Source: Evtepia sp. (lineage in GTDB: Bacteria > Bacillota > Clostridia > Oscillospirales > Oscillospiraceae). From it: a stretch of DNA of 5,895 nt. Made by a program: the position numbers and the translations under genes. Numbering within the stretch: the stretch's first letter is position 1; every line of letters starts with the position of its first letter. Shown piece by piece: positions 1-5,121 of the stretch. The notes beneath the pieces were generated by a model. It made no database searches. It was not told where the DNA came from and saw only the letters and a program-made list of their open reading frames with translations. The stretch spans positions 1 to 5,895 of the forward strand of contig JAQSXW010000058.1 in the NCBI GenBank assembly GCA_029256465.1. Direction: 5' to 3'.

Positions 1-1
1 T

Positions 2-304
2 GTCTTCCGTCTGGTTCAGTACGCCTGGGGTGGACTGGGTGCTGCGTTCGGCCCCCTCATTATCCTCAGTCTTTACTGGAAACGCACCACACGAAATGGT
101 GCAATTGCCGGAATCATTACGGGATTCTTGGTTGTCATTCTATGGAAGCAGTTCCTCGCCTTCACGGGAATTTACGAGCTACTACCTGCATTTGTGCTGT
201 CAACGATTGCCATTGTTCTCGTGAGCCTTCTGGGTCAGAAGCCGAGCAAGAGCATGGAGGAAAAATTCATTGCTTCTGTCCAAATGGCTAAGGAAGCAAA
301 GTAA
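2..304 (+). CDS. putP: Sodium/proline symporter, C-terminal fragment (5' end outside window)
   Basis: This is the last 100 residues of a sodium:solute symporter, an inner-membrane carrier that takes up L-proline with Na+. The reading frame is open from the window edge to the TAA at 302-304. Visible features are a glycine-rich membrane segment ending in LSLYWKRTTRNGAIAG, which is characteristic of the last core helices of PutP/OpuE proteins. Two further hydrophobic helices follow: one around GIITGFLVVILW, and one around LLPAFVLSTIAIVLVSLL after the short loop KQFLAFTGIYE. A charged cytoplasmic tail (KPSKSMEEKF...KEAK) ends the protein. The family assignment is by remembered similarity to PutP/OpuE C-termini; proline rather than another solute is the likely substrate, but the fragment cannot prove it. 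A strong terminator 18 bases downstream separates it from the next gene. Confidence 0.9.
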   Translation, partial: VFRLVQYAWGGLGAAFGPLIILSLYWKRTTRNGAIAGIITGFLVVILWKQFLAFTGIYELLPAFVLSTIAIVLVSLLGQKPSKSMEEKFIASVQMAKEAK

Positions 305-321
305 CGTCATATAGATCAAAC

Positions 322-366
322 AAGGGCGAAGTTTTCGGTACTCAAAACCGAAAACTTCGCCCTTTT
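322..366 (+). terminator. Intrinsic terminator of the symporter gene
   Basis: A perfect 18-bp inverted repeat (322-339 with 347-364) has a 7-base loop (actcaaa) and runs into TTTTCTAT. It lies 18 bases after the symporter stop codon and ends that transcript. The near-symmetric A/T ends could also let it work weakly in reverse. Confidence 0.93.
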
Positions 367-400
367 CTATCTACACCAAGTAAACCACAAGTATCGCACA

Positions 401-417
401 GGTTGATTTTTTCAACC
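401..417. repeat. Short inverted repeat upstream of the HTH regulator
   Basis: The half-sites ggttga (401-406) and tcaacc (412-417) flank five T's. A second copy of the right half, atcaac (421-426), can also match gttgat (402-407). It lies about 70 bases upstream of the regulator start, where an autoregulatory operator might be expected. No protein-binding evidence exists in the sequence itself, and short repeats like this are common by chance. Confidence 0.3.
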
Positions 418-436
418 AGTATCAACTTTCGCTCCA

Positions 437-465
437 TTGCATTCCTTTGGTAAGGCAGGTAAGAT
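437..465 (+). promoter_or_regulatory. Possible sigma-A promoter of the regulator-protease operon
   Basis: TTGCAT (437-442) and TAAGAT (460-465) are separated by 17 bp. Each hexamer is a weak match to TTGACA/TATAAT (three and four of six). The predicted start near 472 would leave a leader of only about 13 bases, so the true promoter may lie elsewhere between the terminator at 366 and this point. Confidence 0.25.
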
Positions 466-472
466 AAACCCA

Positions 473-480
473 GAGGTGAT
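473..480 (+). promoter_or_regulatory. Ribosome binding site that sets the start of the regulator
   Basis: GAGGTGAT lies 4-5 bases before the ATG at 485 and is a good match to the 16S anti-Shine-Dalgarno sequence. The frame is open back to an ATG at 437, but that codon has no such site, so 485 is the supported start. Confidence 0.8.
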
Positions 481-484
481 TCAT

Positions 485-1591
485 ATGAAGGAAATCAATA
501 TCGCAAAAGTATTGGTCACGATGCGTAAGGAAAACGGAATCACGCAGGAGGAGCTGGCCAATTATATGGGAGTTTCGAAGGCATCCGTATCCAAATGGGA
601 AACAGAGCAAAGCTACCCTGATATTACCCTGCTTCCCCTACTGGCAACGTACTTTAACATTAGCATTGATGAGTTAATTGATTATCATCCACAAATGACG
701 AAAGGTGACATTCAAAAGCTTTACCGGAGACTTTCGGCTGACTTTGCGAGCAAACCATTTGACTCCGTGCTAGGGGACTGTCGGGCCATCCTCAAAAAGT
801 ATTACTCCTGCTTTCCCTTGCTGCTGCAAATGGGAAGCTTAATGGTAAACCATGTAGAACTCTTGCAGGATAAGCAAAAAGCGGACATTTTACTTGCTGA
901 GGCCAAAGCGCTGTTTGTTCGGGTCAAAGAGGAAAGCGACGATGTGTCTCTGAAAAAGCAAGCTTTATACATGGAAGCGTTCTGCAACCTCGTATCTGGA
1001 GAGGCACCTAAAGTCTTGGAGCTATTGGATGGAACGATCGCACCGGCGCTGCCTCCGGAGTCCCTTCTCGCATCCGCCTACCAAATGACGGGACGAATTA
1101 AGGAAGCAAAATCTGTACTGCAGGTCGGGATTTATCAGAATATCATTGTCCTATTTAACTTTTTCCCGGCTTACCTTACTCTGTGTATGGATGATGCTTT
1201 CCAATTTGATGAGGTGCTTAGGCGCGCCTTTTGTGTTGCGGAAGCCTTTGATATGAGGCATCTTCACCCAGGTGTGCTCGTTGGCTTATATCTTTCTGCA
1301 GCACAGGGATACCTTGTACAGGAAAACCATGACAAGGCGCTTGCGATGCTACAGCATTATGCTGAAATCGTCACGAGTGACATCTATCCCCTGCTCCTGC
1401 ACGGAGACGACTTTTTTGACCTACTGGAAAGCTGGATGGATCAGCTAGACCTAGGTTGTGACCTTCCTCGGGATGAAAAAACCATTCGCAAAAGCATGGT
1501 GACCGTCATTGCCCAAAATCCAGCATTTTCTGAGCTCTCCCAAGATGTTCGCTTTCAAAGTATCTTGGATCGGCTGCAGAGCCTCTGTTAG
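485..1591 (+). CDS. XRE-family helix-turn-helix regulator with long helical C-terminal domain
   Basis: A 368-residue cytoplasmic DNA-binding protein. Residues about 5-62 form a Cro/CI-type HTH domain: IAKVLVTMRKENGITQEELA, then the recognition region MGVSKASVSKWETEQSYPD and the closing LLPLLATYFNISIDEL. Residues about 70-368 are almost entirely helical, with repeated alternation of hydrophobic and charged residues and short paired helices. This suggests a TPR-like or similar helical-repeat sensor domain, although I see no clean TPR consensus. Such HTH plus helical-repeat proteins often act as regulators that sense a small ligand, peptide or partner protein; the ligand here is unknown. The stop codon overlaps the ribosome binding site of the downstream CPBP protease, so the two are co-transcribed and probably translationally coupled. 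The protease operon and the regulator's own promoter are the likely targets (inference). The HTH assignment is secure; the function of the C-terminal domain is not. Confidence 0.9.
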   Translation: MKEINIAKVLVTMRKENGITQEELANYMGVSKASVSKWETEQSYPDITLLPLLATYFNISIDELIDYHPQMTKGDIQKLYRRLSADFASKPFDSVLGDCRAILKKYYSCFPLLLQMGSLMVNHVELLQDKQKADILLAEAKALFVRVKEESDDVSLKKQALYMEAFCNLVSGEAPKVLELLDGTIAPALPPESLLASAYQMTGRIKEAKSVLQVGIYQNIIVLFNFFPAYLTLCMDDAFQFDEVLRRAFCVAEAFDMRHLHPGVLVGLYLSAAQGYLVQENHDKALAMLQHYAEIVTSDIYPLLLHGDDFFDLLESWMDQLDLGCDLPRDEKTIRKSMVTVIAQNPAFSELSQDVRFQSILDRLQSLC

Positions 1592-1595
1592 GAGG
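1590..1595 (+). promoter_or_regulatory. Ribosome binding site overlapping the upstream stop codon
   Basis: AGGAGG begins within the TAG stop (1589-1591) of the regulator and sits 7 bases before the ATG at 1603. Ribosomes terminating on the regulator would be delivered onto the protease start, which predicts coupled expression. Confidence 0.85.
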
Positions 1596-1602
1596 CCAAA
1601 CG

Positions 1603-2493
1603 ATGGCAACGAAAAAACGACTCTTACTCTTTATCACATTGGCTACCGTTCTTGCTTGGATTCTGTTTTTCATGATCCCGCTCTTGGGGCTCACCTACGG
1701 CAGTGGTTTGTCGATCCTCATTTTGATGGCAGCAATGTTTGCACCGGCGATCAGCAACATCCTAACAAGGCTCATGACAAAAGAAGGCTTTCAGAATATG
1801 TATCTGCGCCCGCACTTCAAAGGGCACAAGAGAGCATACCTTCTTATTTACTTTGTCCCCACCATCTTACTTCTCCTCAGTGCAGTGGTGTACTTTCTAT
1901 TAAACCCCGGATCATTCGATCCGCAACTGACCGTATTAAAAGAGTTAAGCGCCTCGAAAGGAATAGGCTTCTCTGCACAGCAACTGCTTCTCATTTCCAT
2001 CCTGCAGGTGCTCCTCATAGGGCCCGTCATCAATTTGATTCCAACCATGGGCGAGGAACTTGGCTGGAGAGGTTATCTCCTTCCCAAACTGCGTGAATGT
2101 TACTCTGACCGCGTCGCATTGGTCTTGACAGGCGTCATCTGGGGCTTATGGCATACGCCCGTGATTGTAATGGGGCATAATTACGGTGTCAATTATTTCG
2201 GTTACCCATGGCTCGGCATTTTGGCCATGATCGTATTCTGTGTTGTTCTGGGTGTGGTCGAAGGCTTTGTGTCCATCCGATTGGAAAGTGCCATTCCGGC
2301 GGCCATGATCCATTCCGCGGTAAACGCTGGAGCGGGACTGCCACTCTCGATGGTAAAGGCGGGGTATAATCCGCTCATGGGTCCAGCCATCACCGGTGTC
2401 ATCGGCGGTCTTCCCTTCATGATCCTGGCAATTCTACTACTCTACAAGATCGGGAAAAAGCGAAATGTGAATGAAGTCAGACCTCACGATTGA
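1603..2493 (+). CDS. CPBP-family (Abi/CAAX protease-like) intramembrane metalloprotease
   Basis: A 296-residue polytopic membrane protein of the CPBP/Rce1 superfamily, glutamate-type intramembrane proteases. The three family signatures are all present and intact. EELGWR (E151, E152, R156) is motif 1. WGLWH ending at H184 is motif 2, inside GVIWGLWHTPV. HSAVN (H237, N241) is the last motif. Membrane segments are visible at about 7-30, 36-55, 80-100, 127-146, 168-190, 203-225 and 262-281, with a basic C-terminal tail (KIGKKRNVNEVRPHD). Members process prenylated proteins in eukaryotes. In bacteria they are linked to bacteriocin self-immunity, peptide maturation and membrane signalling, but most substrates are unknown, as here. 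The upstream HTH regulator, coupled by an overlapping ribosome binding site, is the only operon partner. No bacteriocin precursor is visible nearby, so an immunity role is possible but unsupported. Confidence 0.93.
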   Translation: MATKKRLLLFITLATVLAWILFFMIPLLGLTYGSGLSILILMAAMFAPAISNILTRLMTKEGFQNMYLRPHFKGHKRAYLLIYFVPTILLLLSAVVYFLLNPGSFDPQLTVLKELSASKGIGFSAQQLLLISILQVLLIGPVINLIPTMGEELGWRGYLLPKLRECYSDRVALVLTGVIWGLWHTPVIVMGHNYGVNYFGYPWLGILAMIVFCVVLGVVEGFVSIRLESAIPAAMIHSAVNAGAGLPLSMVKAGYNPLMGPAITGVIGGLPFMILAILLLYKIGKKRNVNEVRPHD

Positions 2494-2495
2494 GC

Positions 2496-2531
2496 AAAGT
2501 CGCCCCCCTAGACAATTGGGGGGCGACTTTT
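2496..2531 (+). terminator. Intrinsic terminator of the regulator-protease operon
   Basis: A perfect 13-bp stem with a run of six C:G pairs (2496-2508 with 2518-2530) has a 9-base loop and a TTTTACTAT tail. It starts three bases after the protease stop codon. Confidence 0.93.
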
Positions 2532-2540
2532 ACTATAAGC

Positions 2541-2569
2541 TTTACAATGCGTAAAATCCGTAGTACCAT
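2541..2569 (+). promoter_or_regulatory. Possible sigma-A promoter for the tandem anchored-protein genes
   Basis: TTTACA (2541-2546, five of six) and TACCAT (2564-2569, four of six) are spaced 17 bp apart, after the terminator and about 80 bases before the first gene. The region is AT-rich (2570-2590), as expected for a promoter leader. No clear extracytoplasmic-sigma promoter was seen instead. Confidence 0.35.
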
Positions 2570-2649
2570 CATATTATATTATTATTTACATAACCGTTGC
2601 GAAATCCAGTCTACCATCTGTTGTTTTATCACCATTAAAAAGGGGAATT

Positions 2650-3615
2650 ATGATGATGCAAACACCGGCCCGAAAATCATGGCATCCGTTGCTCGCTCCA
2701 ATACTCCTCATCGTCCTATTTGCTGCAGTATCTTTTGCTTCAATTCCGCTAATGGAACAGCAACGGGAAGCAACGAATCAACTAGCTTGGATGAGTTTTA
2801 CAAGGTATCCGCCCATTGAGCTGTCAGAGAAACAGGCAGAGATTATTCAAAACAGCGCAGTCATGACCTCTTCTGTTGCAGAAGACGCTGGTGTTAAGGT
2901 AACCCTTGCGTCCGTTTGCGGAAATGGCTACATCACCTATTACAAGCTCGATGTAGAACTTCCCGAGGAAATCAAAAGTTGGTCTTTTGAAAAATTCGAG
3001 CTAAAAACGAACGATGAAAATGCTCAGCTTAAAAATAAGGGTGGTTCCTTAATGCCACTCGATGATGACAATCCAAGGGATCAGCACTACACCTTTTTGA
3101 TGAAAACAGAGATAGCGCATTCCTCAGACTTTGAGTATTCGTTTCGCTTTGACTATTCCTTTCACAATGGCATTACCCGCACGTTACATTTAGAGAATAT
3201 TCAAGTTTACTCTAAAGATTTCAAGGTGGTCAAAACAATAAAAGGACAGTGGGACTTTGGAGTTCTATTTCGTGATGAAGGCAAGGTCGTTGATCTCATT
3301 TCGAAACCGGTTACCATTCATGGATCTGACTACTGGGATAAAACGTATTTTGAAGCAAAGGTTACCTCGGTTTTTCTTTCCGAGTTTTCCCTATATTGCA
3401 GCTATGAGCTCACACCCAACACAAAAAAAAGTACACTTGATGGCATGGGGCAATGGATTATCATGAAGGACGGTAGAACCGTACGAGCGAATCCCAGCGG
3501 TGGTAGTAACAGTGATACTAACGGTGATCTTTGTTGGGATTTCGACGTCCCGATCTCCCTTGAGGAAGTTGCCTTTGTGAAATTGTCGGATGATGTACTC
3601 ATTCCCATTTCGTAA
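2650..3615 (+). CDS. Membrane-anchored extracytoplasmic protein, DUF4179/DUF5643-like, copy A
   Basis: A 321-residue protein of unknown function. A short basic cytoplasmic end (about 13 residues) is followed by one hydrophobic segment (about 14-35, LLAPILLIVLFAAVSFASIP). This is a signal anchor or uncleaved signal peptide; no lipobox cysteine is present. The rest is a beta-rich outer domain. The block VAEDAGVKVTLASVCGNG (76-93) and the C-terminal pattern FLSEFSLYC ... MKDGRTVR ... PISLEEVAFVKL resemble the DUF4179/DUF5643 ectodomains found on some Firmicute anti-sigma-like proteins (from memory, not searched). Unlike those, there is no cytoplasmic anti-sigma domain and no sigma factor gene beside it. 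It is a clear paralogue of the next gene, 27 bases downstream. Cysteines 90 and 250 are shared with that paralogue; C295 is not. Start: three ATGs in a row at 2650, 2653 and 2656 follow AGGGG at 2641-2645. The first aligns with copy B, but 2653 has slightly better spacing. Confidence 0.85.
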   Translation: MMMQTPARKSWHPLLAPILLIVLFAAVSFASIPLMEQQREATNQLAWMSFTRYPPIELSEKQAEIIQNSAVMTSSVAEDAGVKVTLASVCGNGYITYYKLDVELPEEIKSWSFEKFELKTNDENAQLKNKGGSLMPLDDDNPRDQHYTFLMKTEIAHSSDFEYSFRFDYSFHNGITRTLHLENIQVYSKDFKVVKTIKGQWDFGVLFRDEGKVVDLISKPVTIHGSDYWDKTYFEAKVTSVFLSEFSLYCSYELTPNTKKSTLDGMGQWIIMKDGRTVRANPSGGSNSDTNGDLCWDFDVPISLEEVAFVKLSDDVLIPIS

Positions 3616-3630
3616 ACTATCATATTGATA

Positions 3631-3636
3631 AGGGGG
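3631..3636 (+). promoter_or_regulatory. Ribosome binding site that sets the start of copy B
   Basis: AGGGGG ends 6 bases before the ATG at 3643. It excludes the upstream in-frame TTG at 3625, which would place this site inside the coding region. Confidence 0.75.
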
Positions 3637-3642
3637 AAATTT

Positions 3643-4626
3643 ATGATGATACAAACACCGAACCAAAAAACACTTCATCCACTGCTCGCTCCTATATTCC
3701 TCATTGTCCTATTTGCTGCAGCTTCTATTTTCGCCATTCTGATCATGGAACAGCAAAAAACACCTACTTTGCCAAATGACACTGCTTGGATGGAAGCCTA
3801 CTTTACAAGGATTCCAACACGGGAGCTATCCGTGAAGCAGGCAAAAATTATTAAAAACAGCACCGCAATTACCTCTGCTGTGGCTGAGGATGCAGGTGTC
3901 AAGATCACCCTTCGCTCCGTTTGCGGGAATGGCCTTTCCACCTATTATTGGTTGGATGTGGAACTGCCTGAGAGCATGAATGCAGGTCAAGGGTACTCCT
4001 TCGAAAAGTATGAGTTGAAAATGAACGATAATCAAGCTCCAATTACCCAGAACGGGTGGTCATCTGAGACTTTGGAGGATGGCAATCCTACCGATCACCG
4101 CTACTCTTTGCTGCTGACCACAGAATTCGACTATTACCCAGGCTTAGATTATCAATTTGACAATGGCATTGTACGCACGCTGCATCTGGAGAATATTCAG
4201 GTGATGTCTGAAAACGGAGAGAAAAGCAGCCTGATTGAGGGAGCGTGGGATTTTGGAGTTCTATTTCACGATGAAGGTAATGTCATAGAGCTCGTCCAAG
4301 AACCGATGACTGTCAGCGAATATAGCTGGTTCGATTACACGTCCTATGAGATGAAGCCGATATTTTATGAGGCGGAAATTAACTCTGTTGCTCTTTCTGA
4401 GTTCTCCTTATACTGTAGCGGTAAGGCGACGCCCAATTCTGAGCGAAACACAATTTCTTTTCTACACCCAGTGATCATCATGAAGGATGGTAGAACCGTG
4501 CGAGGGGGCGCTAGCGGTGGAGGTAACGCGAGTTATACTTGGCATTTTTCTGCACCAATCTCCCTTGATGAAGTTGCCTTTGTGAAACTGACAGACGGAG
4601 TGGTTCTTCCCATTCCTCAGAAATAA
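3643..4626 (+). CDS. Membrane-anchored extracytoplasmic protein, DUF4179/DUF5643-like, copy B
   Basis: A 327-residue paralogue of the preceding protein; I estimate over half of positions are identical by eye. It has the same plan: a short cytoplasmic end, a hydrophobic anchor at about 14-35 (LLAPIFLIVLFAAASIFAIL), then an outer beta-rich domain. Matching landmarks are HPLLAPI, VAEDAGVK, SVCGNG, TYY.LDVELPE, NGI.RTLHLENIQV, WDFGVLF, SEFSLYC, IIMKDGRTVR and DEVAFVKL. It differs by a longer juxtamembrane linker, a roughly 12-residue tyrosine-rich insertion around 225-240 (SEYSWFDYTSYE), and a shorter glycine-rich loop before the last strands. Cysteines 94 and 258 match C90 and C250 of copy A and could form a disulfide outside the cell (inference). 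The 27-base gap and absence of a terminator between the copies indicate one transcript. I do not know the function; an anchored ligand- or surface-binding role is only a possibility. No terminator was found before the promoter at 4652. Confidence 0.85.
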   Translation: MMIQTPNQKTLHPLLAPIFLIVLFAAASIFAILIMEQQKTPTLPNDTAWMEAYFTRIPTRELSVKQAKIIKNSTAITSAVAEDAGVKITLRSVCGNGLSTYYWLDVELPESMNAGQGYSFEKYELKMNDNQAPITQNGWSSETLEDGNPTDHRYSLLLTTEFDYYPGLDYQFDNGIVRTLHLENIQVMSENGEKSSLIEGAWDFGVLFHDEGNVIELVQEPMTVSEYSWFDYTSYEMKPIFYEAEINSVALSEFSLYCSGKATPNSERNTISFLHPVIIMKDGRTVRGGASGGGNASYTWHFSAPISLDEVAFVKLTDGVVLPIPQK

Positions 4627-4651
4627 TTTTATATGATTTCACTAGTTTCTA

Positions 4652-4680
4652 TTGACATTCGATTCGCCCCGTTGTACAAT
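4652..4680 (+). promoter_or_regulatory. Strong sigma-A promoter for the leader-peptide RNA unit
   Basis: TTGACA (4652-4657) is a perfect -35 hexamer, followed by exactly 17 bp and TACAAT (4675-4680, five of six). Transcription should begin near 4687. The -10 lies within the 8-bp palindrome TTGTACAA (4672-4679), a possible repressor site. This is the best promoter in the window, yet it drives no conventional gene. Confidence 0.85.
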
Positions 4681-4689
4681 TGAGACAGT

Positions 4690-4701
4690 AAAGGAGGGTG
4701 A
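4690..4701 (+). promoter_or_regulatory. Very strong ribosome binding site of the leader peptide
   Basis: AAAGGAGGGTGA is almost fully complementary to the 16S rRNA 3' end and ends 5 bases before the ATG at 4707; the AGGAGG core is 9 bases away. It begins only a few bases after the predicted transcription start, as is usual for leader peptides that control an RNA. Confidence 0.8.
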
Positions 4702-4706
4702 GTCCA

Positions 4707-4742
4707 ATGCAGAGTTTCTTACTTACCCAACTTTTTAGATAA
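4707..4742 (+). CDS. Putative 11-residue leader peptide MQSFLLTQLFR
   Basis: A short open frame, ATG at 4707 to TAA at 4740-4742, encodes MQSFLLTQLFR. Support comes from context, not length: a consensus promoter, then a nearly perfect ribosome binding site, then this frame at the extreme 5' end of a structured transcript. Such short frames regulate downstream RNA in antibiotic-inducible resistance leaders and amino acid attenuators. The peptide has three Leu and two Phe codons in eleven, which is not a strong run of one amino acid. It lacks the arrest motifs I know from erm leaders. Bases 4723-4730 within codons 6-8 are perfectly complementary to 4904-4911 downstream, so a translating ribosome could affect RNA folding (inference). 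It could alternatively be a fortuitous start in front of a non-coding RNA. Confidence 0.5.
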   Translation: MQSFLLTQLFR

Positions 4743-5031
4743 GGACCCAAGTCTGAATGCGTTCAGCAATGTCGAAATCAAAAGTCGGGTCAAAAAACCT
4801 ACCTAGGCAGATACCAAACCATACTCACAATCGTGAGTAGCACGAGAAAAAACCTTGGAGGCAACCGCTTCCAAATAGGTGACGGAAGGTGCAAACTTGA
4901 GTTTTGGGTAACTTGCAAAGCAAAGGTCTTACCTCACGGGATTTCGGCAGAAGCAAAGGCAGTCCTCTATCTGAGCAAATCCAAATCTAAGGAAAATCGA
5001 GGTATATTTGTTGACAACAATTGAAGTGCAG

Positions 5032-5077
5032 GTGTAGCCCCCCATTCGCGTTGGACGAGTGGGGGGTTGTGCTTTTT
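5032..5077 (+). terminator. Intrinsic terminator of the leader-peptide RNA unit
   Basis: A 17-bp stem including wobble pairs (5032-5048 with 5056-5072) has a core of six C:G pairs, a 7-base loop and the tail TTTTT (5073-5077). It ends the + strand transcript. No terminator was seen directly after copy B, so it may also stop readthrough from those genes. Confidence 0.9.
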
Positions 5078-5085
5078 ATTGATAC

Positions 5086-5121
5086 AAAGACGCACAGAGG
5101 GAGTACCCTCTGTGCGTCTTT
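5086..5121 (-). terminator. Terminator of the histidine kinase gene, possibly bidirectional
   Basis: A perfect 16-bp stem (5086-5101 with 5106-5121) has a 4-base loop and A's and T's at its two ends. The kinase stop codon (complement of 5121-5123) shares a base with it. The T tract on the - strand is only TTT before GTATC, so efficiency may depend on stem strength. The same hairpin can back up the + strand terminator nine bases away. Confidence 0.8.

Larger units (their letters stand above)
4687..5077 (+). ncRNA. Predicted structured RNA of about 390 nt with a translated leader, family not recognised
   Basis: The ends are inferred from the promoter at 4652-4680 and the terminator at 5032-5077. 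Hairpins seen by eye include ctgaa/ttcag with loop tgcg (4753-4766), enclosed by gaccc/gggtc (4744-4748 with 4787-4791). Others are tactcac/gtgagta (4822-4828 with 4833-4839) and an 8-bp stem with one G:T pair and loop aacc (4855-4862 with 4867-4874). A nested pair follows: tacctc/gaggta (4930-4935 with 4999-5004) around ggattt/aaatcc (4939-4944 with 4977-4982). Last is ttgtt/aacaa (5008-5012 with 5016-5020). I compared it mentally with tmRNA, RNase P RNA, 6S RNA, T-box, SAM and M-box leaders and found no convincing match. No gene follows on this strand, so it is either a free RNA or a leader whose gene is gone. Confidence 0.5.

Noticed and set aside
437..484. Upstream in-frame ATG extending the HTH regulator by 16 residues
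   Set aside because: It has no ribosome binding site, and the HTH fold begins just after the ATG at 485, which has a good site (GAGGTGAT).
1509..2096. 195-codon frame overlapping the regulator end and the protease
   Set aside because: It runs in another frame of two well-supported genes, its composition is unlike a real protein, and it has no convincing start site.
2585..2613. Second TTTACA as a promoter, or an AACC-type extracytoplasmic-sigma promoter, before copy A
   Set aside because: No acceptable -10 element lies at the right distance for either model.
3625..3642. TTG start extending copy B by six residues
   Set aside because: The ribosome binding site AGGGGG lies inside that extension, and copy A aligns from the ATG at 3643.
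4945..4962. Short direct repeat ggcag-aagcaaa-ggcag, considered as a repeat-array unit
   Set aside because: It is one repeat of five bases with no further copies and no CRISPR-like spacing. No CRISPR array is present in the window.
4833..5024. GTG-started 63-codon frame inside the RNA unit
   Set aside because: It has no ribosome binding site, its start falls in the 4822-4839 hairpin, it has no recognisable domain, and it overlaps several predicted stems. Probably a chance open frame.
4743..5031. T-box, SAM, M-box or other known riboswitch; tmRNA, RNase P RNA or 6S RNA
   Set aside because: Some pieces look suggestive (ggcaacc, aatgtcgaaa, ggtgacgg), but the surrounding consensus elements are missing and no regulated gene follows.
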